Assembly (NCBI RefSeq): GCF_030249845.1
Contig: NZ_JANURM010000002.1
Coordinates: forward strand, 1 to 64,000
Direction of reading: 5' to 3'
DNA from: Campylobacter gastrosuis
GTDB taxonomy: Bacteria; Campylobacterota; Campylobacteria; Campylobacterales; Campylobacteraceae
Length of the DNA: 64,000 bases
How positions within the stretch are numbered: the stretch's first letter is position 1; each line of letters begins with the position of its first letter. The notes under the pieces were generated by a model. The model did no database searches, was not told the DNA's origin, and was given only the letters and a program-made list of their open reading frames with translations. The position numbers and the translations under genes are program-made. Positions 39,092 through 47,441 of the stretch are shown here, piece after piece.

Positions 39092-39346
39092 ATGTTACCA
39101 TTTATCGCAGGTATCGCAGCTGGCGCGTTAGCTGTAGTTGCGTGGAGTAAAAAAGATGAGCTAAAAGATTTAGCGACAAATAGCCTAAATCGCGGCAAAG
39201 AGTTAGCACTTAGCGGACTTGATGAGCTAAAAGGCACTAGAAAAAGACGCACTAGAAAAAGTGAGCCAAAAGAGGCTGTGGTGGCTAAAAAACCTAGAAA
39301 AAAACGTGCCGTAAAAAAGGTAGTTACGCCAGAGATTGAGGGCTAA
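39092..39346 (+). CDS. Small membrane protein with Lys/Arg-rich tail
   Basis: 84 residues from ATG 39092, picked for the AAAGGAG ribosome site 7 bases upstream; the frame is open to an ATG at 39059 that overlaps the previous gene. One Gly/Ala-rich membrane helix (MLPFIAGIAAGALAVVAW), a helical amphipathic part like YtxH-type proteins, and a strongly basic end (TRKRRTRKSEP, KKPRKKRAVKK). Basic tails of this kind could bind polyphosphate, phosphate mineral or nucleic acid. No family recognised. Confidence 0.62.
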   Translation: MLPFIAGIAAGALAVVAWSKKDELKDLATNSLNRGKELALSGLDELKGTRKRRTRKSEPKEAVVAKKPRKKRAVKKVVTPEIEG

Positions 39347-39348
39347 AA

Positions 39349-39636
39349 ATGCAGACAAGTTTAACTAAATTTTCAACCACAAGATTACCAGCAGATCACC
39401 TTTTAAGCGGTGCATTGCTTGGTGGCATTACGACACTTGGATATGATTTATCGCAAAATTTAGAAACGACGCAAATTGTAAAAAATGTCGTTAAAAACGC
39501 AATTTCAGGCGGTATCGCAACAGCAAGCGTGATAAATGCCTCAAATTCACTAGTGCAAGGACGCTACGCAAACGCCGCTATTAGCGTTGCTGTGGGCATT
39601 GCTGGTGTCTATTTAGCACAAAAAATCATCAAATAA
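39349..39636 (+). CDS. Gly/Ala-rich small membrane protein
   Basis: 95 residues with two Gly/Ala-rich hydrophobic segments (LLSGALLGGITTLGYDL and AAISVAVGIAGVYLAQ). GxxxG-type packing motifs suggest close helix association, as in magnetosome and ferrosome membrane proteins, but no family is recognised. Starts 2 bases after the previous stop; operon member. Confidence 0.6.
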   Translation: MQTSLTKFSTTRLPADHLLSGALLGGITTLGYDLSQNLETTQIVKNVVKNAISGGIATASVINASNSLVQGRYANAAISVAVGIAGVYLAQKIIK

Positions 39637-39644
39637 GGATAGTA

Positions 39645-39929
39645 ATGAAAAATCCATACATAAATCAACAAAATCAGCCAAGCGCGGTAGATAACGCAAT
39701 AAACGAAGTGGCACAAAATTTGCCTTTCGTGCCTGAGAATTTTAACGCTGCTGGGTTTGTCAAAGGTGCTCTAATCGGTGCTGTCGCTGCCTACGTGCTA
39801 AGCAATCCAAAGGCACAAGAGAGCTTATTTAAAGCCATAATTAAAGGCTCAAATTTAATAAACGCTGGCATTGAAGAGCTAAAAGAGCGTTTTGAAGATG
39901 TTAAGGCTGAGCTTGAAGCACAAAAATAG
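39645..39929 (+). CDS. Small membrane-associated helical protein
   Basis: 94 residues: a disordered Asn/Gln/Pro start, one Gly/Ala-rich helix (FVKGALIGAVAAYVLS) and an amphipathic charged helix (EELKERFEDVKAELEAQK) at the end. It has the same design as the neighbouring 84-aa protein without the basic tail. It overlaps the P-type ATPase gene. Function unknown; likely acts with the cluster. Confidence 0.58.
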   Translation: MKNPYINQQNQPSAVDNAINEVAQNLPFVPENFNAAGFVKGALIGAVAAYVLSNPKAQESLFKAIIKGSNLINAGIEELKERFEDVKAELEAQK

Positions 39930-41982
39930 CGTTAAAATTTTGCACCAAACGCCAAATCGTGTGCGTTTTGGCGTGGCAGAAATTTCAGATTTAAGCGACA
40001 TTAGCCACATTGAAGCAAGTATTAGCGAATTTAGCGGTGTAAATAGCGTTAGGGTTAATAAATCCGCAAAAAGTATCATCATTACTCACGATACAAATGC
40101 TGATAAAATCGTAAAATTCATTGAGAATTTAGAGCTAAAAACAAAGCCAAAAACGCACGGCATTAGCAAAGCTGAAATTTACAAATCAGCCCTTACGCTA
40201 GTCGCCTCGCCCCTTGTTTCAAACCAAAAAGCCAAAATGGCACTTAGCCTTTATGCTGGATTTAATCTGCTAAAAGATGGCGTTTTGGAGCTAAAAAACG
40301 ATGGGCTAACCTCAAAGGTGCTTGAAGCTATGGCTGTTGGCGTAAGCATTGCTAGAAGCGATTTTACAGCGGCAAATAGCACGAATTTAATGCTAAGCCT
40401 TGGCGAGTATATGGAGGAGAGTGCCGTTCATAGAAGCGATGATTTGATTAAAGAGTTAGCCAAGCCAAACATTGAAGAGGTCTGGGTTGAGATAAATCAA
40501 AATGGGGAGAAAATTTTAAACAGAGTTAAAACAGCAACCCTTAAAAAAGGCGATATCGTAGTGGTCGGAGCTGGCGAAAATATCGGCGTTGATGGCTATA
40601 TTGTTGAGGGCGAGGCAAGTGTAAATCAAGTTTCAATGACTGGCGAGGCTGAGCCGGTTATAAAACAGCGTGGTGACAGGGTCATAAGCGGGACGATTGT
40701 AGAAGAGGGCAGGATTAAAATTTGGTCTGAAAATGTCGGTGCTGATACGGCAACAGCAAGGATAAAAGAGTATATCCAAAGCTCTTTAAACGAAAAGTCA
40801 AGCATCGGCTTAAAGGCTACAAAACTAGCCGATAGCCTAGTGCCAGTCACGCTCTCGCTAGCTGGTGTTAGCTACGTGATAAATAAAAATATGGATAGCG
40901 TGGCGTCCGTTTTACAGGCTGATTACTCGTGTGCTTTAAAATTAGCCACGCCGGTGGCTTTTAAATCAAGCATTTCAAAGGCTGGGCGAAATGGAATTTT
41001 AATCAAAGGTGCAAAGGCGATTGAAGCCCTAAATAACGCTGATACTTTTGTTTTTGATAAGACCGGCACACTTACAAAAGGGCAGTTAAGCGTGGTTGAA
41101 ATTTACTCATTTAAAGATGATATGAGCCAAAATGACTTGCTAAATTTAACCGCAAGTGCCGAAGAGCATTACTTTCATCCAGTAGCAGAAGCGATAGTTG
41201 ATGCAGCCAGAAAGCGTGGATTTGATCACATTCATCACGATGAAGTTGAGTTTATCGTAGCTCACGGCGTAAAAACCTCAATGAACGGCAAAGAGGTCGT
41301 CATCGGCTCTCGCCACTTTTTAGAAGATGACGAGATGATTGACTTCTCCTTGCACGAGCAAACTATCAGCAAAGCCCTAAACAGCGGACTTACGTTACTT
41401 TATATCGGCTATGACAGGGAGCTTGTTGGCGTGATTGCTATGAAAGATGAGATGAGAGAAAACGCCAAAGATATGCTAAATCGGCTTAGAAATTTAGGCG
41501 TAAAAGAGCTTGTTATGCTTAGTGGCGATATTAAAGAAAAAGCTGAGCAGGTCGCAGCGGAGCTTGGGATTGATAAGGTCTTTGCTAATTGTCTGCCTAC
41601 CGATAAATCACGCATCATTGAGGAGCTTAAAGCAAATGGTGCAAACGTGGCATTTGTCGGAGATGGCATAAATGACGCTCCAAGCCTTACAAAGGCAAAT
41701 GTCGGCATTAGTATGCATAAAGGTGCTGATATTGCAAAGGCTACGGCTGATATTAGTCTGCTTAAAGATGACATTATGAGTGTGGCTGTGGCAAAGGAGA
41801 TGGCGGTTAAGACAATGAAACTGATTGATACGAATTTTAAAGCGACCGTTGGCATAAACTCAGCCATATTAGGTGCTGCCACGCTTGGGTTTTTAAACCC
41901 TATCGCAACGGCTGTGCTTCACAATGGCACGACAATTTGGCTACTTTTAAACTCAATGAAAGGCATCAAAATTGAAAAGTAA
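39898..41982 (+). CDS. P1B-type metal ATPase, FezB/P1B-6-like
   Basis: About 694 residues. It begins with an HMA_2-like domain lacking CxxC (PNRVRFGVAEISDLSDISHI). Actuator motif MTGEAEP, phosphorylation site DKTGTLT (near 390), HP motif YFHPVAEAI, and hinge GDGINDAPSL are all present, so it should be active. The membrane metal-site motif is DYSCALKLATP: Ser-Cys-Ala replaces the usual Cys-Pro-Cys. That fits the P1B-6 group, whose member FezB loads iron into ferrosomes. Start could be ATG 39898 or TTG 39913 (AAGG upstream). Confidence 0.82.
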   Translation: MLRLSLKHKNSVKILHQTPNRVRFGVAEISDLSDISHIEASISEFSGVNSVRVNKSAKSIIITHDTNADKIVKFIENLELKTKPKTHGISKAEIYKSALTLVASPLVSNQKAKMALSLYAGFNLLKDGVLELKNDGLTSKVLEAMAVGVSIARSDFTAANSTNLMLSLGEYMEESAVHRSDDLIKELAKPNIEEVWVEINQNGEKILNRVKTATLKKGDIVVVGAGENIGVDGYIVEGEASVNQVSMTGEAEPVIKQRGDRVISGTIVEEGRIKIWSENVGADTATARIKEYIQSSLNEKSSIGLKATKLADSLVPVTLSLAGVSYVINKNMDSVASVLQADYSCALKLATPVAFKSSISKAGRNGILIKGAKAIEALNNADTFVFDKTGTLTKGQLSVVEIYSFKDDMSQNDLLNLTASAEEHYFHPVAEAIVDAARKRGFDHIHHDEVEFIVAHGVKTSMNGKEVVIGSRHFLEDDEMIDFSLHEQTISKALNSGLTLLYIGYDRELVGVIAMKDEMRENAKDMLNRLRNLGVKELVMLSGDIKEKAEQVAAELGIDKVFANCLPTDKSRIIEELKANGANVAFVGDGINDAPSLTKANVGISMHKGADIAKATADISLLKDDIMSVAVAKEMAVKTMKLIDTNFKATVGINSAILGAATLGFLNPIATAVLHNGTTIWLLLNSMKGIKIEK

Positions 41983-42232
41983 ATTAAGTGGCAAACTCTT
42001 TGATATACCAACTCACAGACAGGTGGCAAAGGCTGGTATGACCGCTTCACTTGCGGTTTTGACAATCACTGCTTTTAATATGAAAAATAGGGCTTTTAAA
42101 AGGGCTCACATAGTCGCTGGTGTCGCTATGGTGGCGTTTAGTGTGTATCACGCCGGGCTTTATGATAATGGAATTTTTAAGAAATTCTTGCAAAAACAAG
42201 CCCAAAAGGCAAGGCTAAAAAGTGATAATTAG
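41972..42232 (+). CDS. Small membrane protein at the end of the metal-ATPase cluster
   Basis: 86 residues, TTG start overlapping the ATPase gene by 11 bases. Two hydrophobic stretches (GMTASLAVLTITAFNM and AHIVAGVAMVAFSVYHAGLY) and a basic C-terminus (KKFLQKQAQKARLKSDN). His in the second helix could be functional. The tight overlap ties it to the ATPase. No family recognised. Confidence 0.6.
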   Translation: MKSKLSGKLFDIPTHRQVAKAGMTASLAVLTITAFNMKNRAFKRAHIVAGVAMVAFSVYHAGLYDNGIFKKFLQKQAQKARLKSDN

Positions 42233-43039
42233 CGATGATGTGGGGCTAATTGATCTTACGACAGAGCTTTTGGGCGATGATTTTAACCTACAAACGCCAA
42301 GCATTTTGAGAATTTTCACACGAGAAAATATCGTTTTTAGTGGCGAAAATTTCATAAAAGATATAGCTAGGCGTTTGGAGTGTGAGGTCTTAAAACTTGG
42401 CAAAAATGGGCAAAATTTTAGCCAAAATAGCGAAATTTGTCTTTTAAAAGGTAGCTTTTTAAATATCCACAAGGCGTGGAAGGTGTCACAAATTTTGCTT
42501 GAATACTCGGTTAAAATCTCAACCTACACAAATCAAATGGCACAAAAATCAAAGCCGTAAATAAAAACTGCATCCTAGCCACGACAAGAAAACACCACCC
42601 CTTTGCAAAAGAGCTCTGCGTAAAAGCCGTAATAGCAGGCGGTGGGACTATCCACAGGCTAGGGCTTTTTGATAGTGTTTTGTTTTTTAAAAATCACACA
42701 ATTGTTTATGAAAATTTTGCAAAGTTTTGCGAGAAAATCCCAGTTTTTAAAGCCAAAATGCCAGAGAAAAAGATTATGGTGGAGTGTGAGGGTTTGGATG
42801 AATTTTACGAGCTTTTAAAGCACTGCCCAGATGTCGTAGTTTGCGATAAATTCACGCCATTAATGATAGATGAGTGCCTAAAAATTCGCAACGATAGCTT
42901 TAAAAATTTAATCATCGCCGCCGCTGGTGGCATTAGCCTAAAAAACTGCGATGAGTTTGCAAAAAGCGACATTATCATCACGTCAGCACCATACACACAA
43001 GGTGTTTGTGATTTAGGCTCAAAGATAGAATTTGCATAA
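42222..43039 (+). pseudogene. modD: ModD-like nicotinate-nucleotide pyrophosphorylase homologue, frameshifted
   Basis: The first frame (GTG 42222 to TAA 42560) has MIISDDVGLIDLTTELLGDD and HKAWKVSQILLEYSVKISTY. The second frame continues with VNKNCILATTRKHHPFAKEL, KAVIAGGGTIHRLGLFDSVL and AAAGGISLKNCDEFAKSDII to 43039. Together they form a normal ModD/NadC-like protein of about 272 residues. The frames join if the A-run at 42543-42547 had one more A. It overlaps the preceding gene by 11 bases. ModD genes are often near molybdate uptake genes; the biochemical role is not settled. Confidence 0.78.
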
Positions 43040-43180
43040 AATTTTACTAAATATTTTAAGTATTATTTTATGAGATATTTTACATAAAATTTTACTAAAA
43101 ATCGTAAATTCCATTGTCTTAGCGACATAAATTCCTATTTAAAACTGCCACAATTACAAATTTTAAAAGCGATAAATTTA

Positions 43181-45217
43181 CTAAAAATCGCCGACTTTTG
43201 CCATACCGGCCTCAACCAAAAAGCAACTTGGCTGGTAATTTACCTTTTTTAGCTTGTCAAATTTTGCGTAGCTTAAATAAAGCTCGTCCTTTGCTCTTGT
43301 TACAGCGACATAAAAGAGCCGTCTCTCCTCTTCAAGACTACCACCCATTGACATTAGCTTTAAATTTGGGAAGCGATTTTGTGCTAAATCCACGACAAAA
43401 ACCTGCGAAAATTCAAGTCCCTTACTTGCGTGCACGCTTAAAAGGCTAATCCCCTCTCCCTCGCTCATCTCGTTGCTACCAAGCGTTAAAAAATTATAAA
43501 ATTTATGCGTATCTGAGTAGTTTTTACTCATATTTACAAGCATTAAAGCCTTTCTTTCAATGCGTTCTGTCGCCTCATTTTTAAGCGAAATATCCACGTT
43601 GCCACTTTTTAGAGTTGCCCTTTTTGTGGCTAGATTATCAACAATCAGGCTAAAAATTTTGCTATTTTTTATCTCATCTACCATTTGACTTGGGCGGTTT
43701 ATGTGCTTTAAATTTGCCATTAAATTATAAATTTCATACAAAAACAAAGCCCCATTTTCGCTTAACTTCTCCTTTTTTAGTATCGGATGAGCTAGAAAAT
43801 TCTGGCTAAATCCAAGCGTTTTAAACCTAGTAACTTCGCTAAAATCGTCAAAATCATCAAAAAGCCCAAGCTGGTAATTTTGCCTTTTTACACCCTTGAT
43901 ATTCACGCTCTCATCAGGCGATAAAAGCCCCTTTATGATATCGCCGTGCCCAAGCTTTAAAAGTGCGTCAAAAATCTCCTTGCTCATCGCGGCCCCAACG
44001 CCTTTTGCATATTCGCAAACGTGAATAAACGCCATAATATCCTTTGGATTTACATAAATTCCAAGCAAGTCAATCATCGCCTTAATCTCTCGGCTCTCAA
44101 AAAAACTAACGCCACCCTTTCGTTTTGAGGCGATACCACGCTCACGAAGTGCTACTTCTAGCCCGTCAGCCGATGAGTTGTTACGAAAGATTATGGCGAT
44201 ATTTTCTCTATTAAATGGCGAAAGCGAGATGATATCAGCGATATTTGCATATTGGTCAAAAAGCTCGTTATACACAAGCAGGGTCGGGTTTTTAAACTTG
44301 CCTTCACGGCTTACGATTAGGTTTTTTGGATAAAGGCGTGGGTTGTTTGCTATGACCTTATTTGCTAGGGCTAGGATTTGTCCGCTTGAACGATAATTTA
44401 CATTTAGTGCGTAAATTCTAGCGTCCTTAAATCTATCCTTAAACGAGCCGATAATCTCAATATTTGCACCATTAAACGCATAAATGCTCTGGTCAAAATC
44501 GCCTACGCAAAATAGACTTTTTGTGCTAAAAGCGTCTATTAGCGAGCCTTGAAGCGTGTTTGTATCTTGATACTCATCAATTAAAATTTCATCAAATTTC
44601 ACATCAGCACCGCCCTTTAACGCCTCTCTCATCTTGATTAAAAGGTCGTTAAAATCAGCATATCCAAACTGGCTTTTTTGCTCCTCAAACTCCTTTAAAA
44701 CATCCTCGTAAATTTCAGCATAAATGGCTTGTTCTTCATTTCTAGCACAAAAATATTCGTAAAAATTCTCATTAACCGCACTATTTTGATAGAGTGAATA
44801 GACGTCATAAAGGTAAGCCCCACCATAAGGTTTAAGGTCGCTTAAATGGTGGAATTTTCGCCTATCAATTAGGCTTTTAAGCAGAGTTTTTAGCTCACTT
44901 GGCTGTTTTAGCGTGATATTTATGCCAAGCTTTTTAAGTAGCATATATGAAACAGCGTGAAAGGTCCCAGCCGTGATATTTTGCGTGATTTTTTTATCAA
45001 AAAAGCGGTTTAGTCGCTCTATCATCTCGCTAGCGGCTTTGTTTGTAAATGTAAGAAGCAAAATTTTATCAGGGCTCGTGCCTAAATTTAATAAATGCGC
45101 TATCCTTGCAACAATCGTGCTAGTTTTACCAGTGCCAGCACTAGCGATGACTAGGCTGTGTCCGGCTGGGGCAGTTGCTGCGGTGTATTGCTCTTTATTT
45201 AGCTTTGAAAGTGGCAT
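43181..45217 (-). CDS. UvrD/Rep/PcrA-family DNA helicase
   Basis: 678 residues, superfamily 1A 3'-5' helicase in repair and replication restart. Motif I ASAGTGKTSTIVARI (about 29-43), motif Ia LLTFTNKAASEMIERL, motif II ILIDEYQDTN (about 207-216), motif III CVGDFDQSIYAFNGA, motif V VHASKGLEF and motif VI RRLFYVAVTRAKDEL are all present, so it should be active. Length is close to Rep/PcrA (about 670-720). Convergent with modD. Confidence 0.93.
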   Translation of the reverse strand: MPLSKLNKEQYTAATAPAGHSLVIASAGTGKTSTIVARIAHLLNLGTSPDKILLLTFTNKAASEMIERLNRFFDKKITQNITAGTFHAVSYMLLKKLGINITLKQPSELKTLLKSLIDRRKFHHLSDLKPYGGAYLYDVYSLYQNSAVNENFYEYFCARNEEQAIYAEIYEDVLKEFEEQKSQFGYADFNDLLIKMREALKGGADVKFDEILIDEYQDTNTLQGSLIDAFSTKSLFCVGDFDQSIYAFNGANIEIIGSFKDRFKDARIYALNVNYRSSGQILALANKVIANNPRLYPKNLIVSREGKFKNPTLLVYNELFDQYANIADIISLSPFNRENIAIIFRNNSSADGLEVALRERGIASKRKGGVSFFESREIKAMIDLLGIYVNPKDIMAFIHVCEYAKGVGAAMSKEIFDALLKLGHGDIIKGLLSPDESVNIKGVKRQNYQLGLFDDFDDFSEVTRFKTLGFSQNFLAHPILKKEKLSENGALFLYEIYNLMANLKHINRPSQMVDEIKNSKIFSLIVDNLATKRATLKSGNVDISLKNEATERIERKALMLVNMSKNYSDTHKFYNFLTLGSNEMSEGEGISLLSVHASKGLEFSQVFVVDLAQNRFPNLKLMSMGGSLEEERRLFYVAVTRAKDELYLSYAKFDKLKKVNYQPSCFLVEAGMAKVGDF

Positions 45218-45295
45218 AAAAACTCCTAAAAAATCGCAGATTATATCAAAATAATTTTTAGTGTATAATTAGAAAATTTTTTTGAAAGCTGACTT

Positions 45296-47440
45296 TTGAA
45301 ACGCAAAATTTTTATATTTTTTATGCTAATTTTTAGCTCATTTTTTATCGCTGACTTTTTTTATCCGCTTGATTTAAACGCCTTAAAACCGGCACAAAGT
45401 CCGATTTTATACGATAAAAACGGCGAGATTATGACGATTAGATTAAATGAAAATGGCGATTTTATGATTTATGCAAAAAATGTGCCTGAAATTTTAAAAA
45501 AAAGCGTTTTATACTTTGAAGACCGCTATTTTTATTATCATTTTGGCGTAAATCCGCTCTCAATTTTTAGGGCGTTTTTTCATAATTTAACGCACGAAAA
45601 TCGCATTGGTGCCTCAACAATCACAATGCAGGTTGCACGAATGATTAGCAAAAATGAGCGAACTTATGCGAATAAATTTATTGAAATTTTTAGGGCTTTA
45701 CAGCTTGAAATGCATTTTAGCAAAGATGAAATTTTAAACATTTACTTTAATTTAGCACCCTATGGTGGTAACCTTTCTGGCGTGGCAAGTGCGGCTAAAT
45801 TTTATTTTAATAAGGATTTGGATAAATTAAGCTACTCGCAAATGGCACTTTTAGCCACAATACCAAAAAATCCAAACAAAAATCGCCTTGATAAAAATGG
45901 CGATACAGCCCTAAAAAACAGCGTTTTAAAAAGGCTCTATCAGGCAAAAATAATAGATTTTAACACCTATAAACGCTCAAAAAATGAGCCGTTTGTTAAA
46001 CAGCGTTTAAACGCAATTTACAATGCACCAGAATTTTCAAAAATCGCCATAAAAAATGGGATAAAAAATAGCCAATACGAGCTTGAAATTCACAAAAATT
46101 TACTAAATTTATTAAGAGTAAAAATGCGTGAGCTAAACGACAAAAAGGCGTTTAATGCTGCTGGTGTGGTTATTGATAATAAAACAATGCAGGTTATTAG
46201 CTTTATTGGCTCACACGACCAAAATGCAAAGGACGGCAAAAACTCAGCCCTAAAAATGAAACGAAATGTCGGTAGCACCTTAAAGCCGTTTATCTATGCT
46301 TTGGCGTTAGAAAATGGGCTAATTACGCCACGAAAAAAGCTAGTAGATACTCAAATTTATATCGGTAATTATGCCCCACAAAACTATATAGGGCAGTTTT
46401 ATGGTGTTTTAAGGGCTAGTGATGCCTTAGCGTTTAGCCTAAATATCCCGTTTGTAGCGTTAAATGAAAAATTAGGGCAAAACTCGCTTTATGAGCTTTT
46501 AAAAAAGGCAAATTTAGTGGATAAAAATGCCGATTTTTACGGAGCTAGCATAGCACTTGGCAGCGCTGAGATTAGCCTTTTAAACCTAGCTCATCTTTAT
46601 ACTATTTTTGCAAATAATGGCGTTTTAAAACCACTAAAAATGGCAGGGGATTTTGTAAATAATCAAACGGACGAGATTGCTTTGCTAACGCCACAAAGTG
46701 CCTATTTAACGGCAAAAGCTCTCTCAAACGCAACTCGTGCAAATCTAAAAAATGCGTGGGAATTTGCAAAAAATTCGCCAAAAATCGCCTTTAAAACCGG
46801 CACGAGTTATGGTAGCAGGGATTTATACGCCATTGGTGTAAATCAAAACTACACAATAGCTGTCTGGGTGGGTAATTTTAACGCTTTAAAAACTGAGAGT
46901 TTAACCGGGCTAAACGATGTTTCAAGTGTCGTTTTTGAGATGTTTAAACTGCTCTCGTTTAGTAAAAAAATGGAGTTTTTTACCCAGCCAAATGGTATTA
47001 GTTATCAAAAAACCTGCGTTGATGAGTTTGTATTTAATGAGTGTAAAAGCTATGAAAACGATGAGCAAATTTTAGGAGTAAGTCCCATAAATTCGTGCGA
47101 AAGTATAAGGGGCGAGGAGCTTGATTTTATGCTTAAAAATGCGATCATCACCCAAGATGATGTGGCAAAAAGTCCGTGCGATTTTAAAAATAAAAAGCCA
47201 TTAATTGCAAGTCCAGCACAAAATTCACAAATCCAAACCGATACAAACCAGAGCAAAATTATGATAAAATGCTACTCGTTTTTTGGCAAAAATATCCACG
47301 TAAAAATCAACGATGAGCCTTATTTTAACGCTACAAGTGGCGATGAAATTTTAAAAATTTTACCGCTTGGAGAGCATTTAGTTAGCTGTCTTGATGAGGG
47401 CTCAAATTTTAGCCAAGTAGATTTTAAAATAAGGAGATAG
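45296..47440 (+). CDS. pbpC: Penicillin-binding protein 1C
   Basis: 714 residues, TTG start. N-terminal membrane anchor (IFIFFMLIFSSFFIADFF), glycosyltransferase domain with EDRYFYYHFGVNPLS and RIGASTITMQVARM, transpeptidase domain with NVGSTLKPFIYAL (SxxK), SLN and FKTGTSYGSRD, then a C-terminal PbpC-type domain (biPBP_C). PBP1C is often encoded next to a bacterial alpha-2-macroglobulin, as here 1 base downstream. The pair is thought to guard and repair the periplasm after envelope breach. Confidence 0.93.
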   Translation: MKRKIFIFFMLIFSSFFIADFFYPLDLNALKPAQSPILYDKNGEIMTIRLNENGDFMIYAKNVPEILKKSVLYFEDRYFYYHFGVNPLSIFRAFFHNLTHENRIGASTITMQVARMISKNERTYANKFIEIFRALQLEMHFSKDEILNIYFNLAPYGGNLSGVASAAKFYFNKDLDKLSYSQMALLATIPKNPNKNRLDKNGDTALKNSVLKRLYQAKIIDFNTYKRSKNEPFVKQRLNAIYNAPEFSKIAIKNGIKNSQYELEIHKNLLNLLRVKMRELNDKKAFNAAGVVIDNKTMQVISFIGSHDQNAKDGKNSALKMKRNVGSTLKPFIYALALENGLITPRKKLVDTQIYIGNYAPQNYIGQFYGVLRASDALAFSLNIPFVALNEKLGQNSLYELLKKANLVDKNADFYGASIALGSAEISLLNLAHLYTIFANNGVLKPLKMAGDFVNNQTDEIALLTPQSAYLTAKALSNATRANLKNAWEFAKNSPKIAFKTGTSYGSRDLYAIGVNQNYTIAVWVGNFNALKTESLTGLNDVSSVVFEMFKLLSFSKKMEFFTQPNGISYQKTCVDEFVFNECKSYENDEQILGVSPINSCESIRGEELDFMLKNAIITQDDVAKSPCDFKNKKPLIASPAQNSQIQTDTNQSKIMIKCYSFFGKNIHVKINDEPYFNATSGDEILKILPLGEHLVSCLDEGSNFSQVDFKIRR

Positions 47441-47441
47441 C

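Noticed and set aside
41409-41882. 157-aa minus-strand ORF opposite the P-type ATPase
   Set aside because: Antisense to the conserved ATP-binding domain; no independent support.
43040-43180. Repeat ATAAAATTTTACTAAA in the modD-helicase gap
   Set aside because: Two or three AT-only copies in a short convergent gap; too low in complexity to interpret.
43198-45254. Plus-strand ORFs at 43198-43449 and 44973-45254
   Set aside because: Both are antisense to the intact helicase gene and lack domains.
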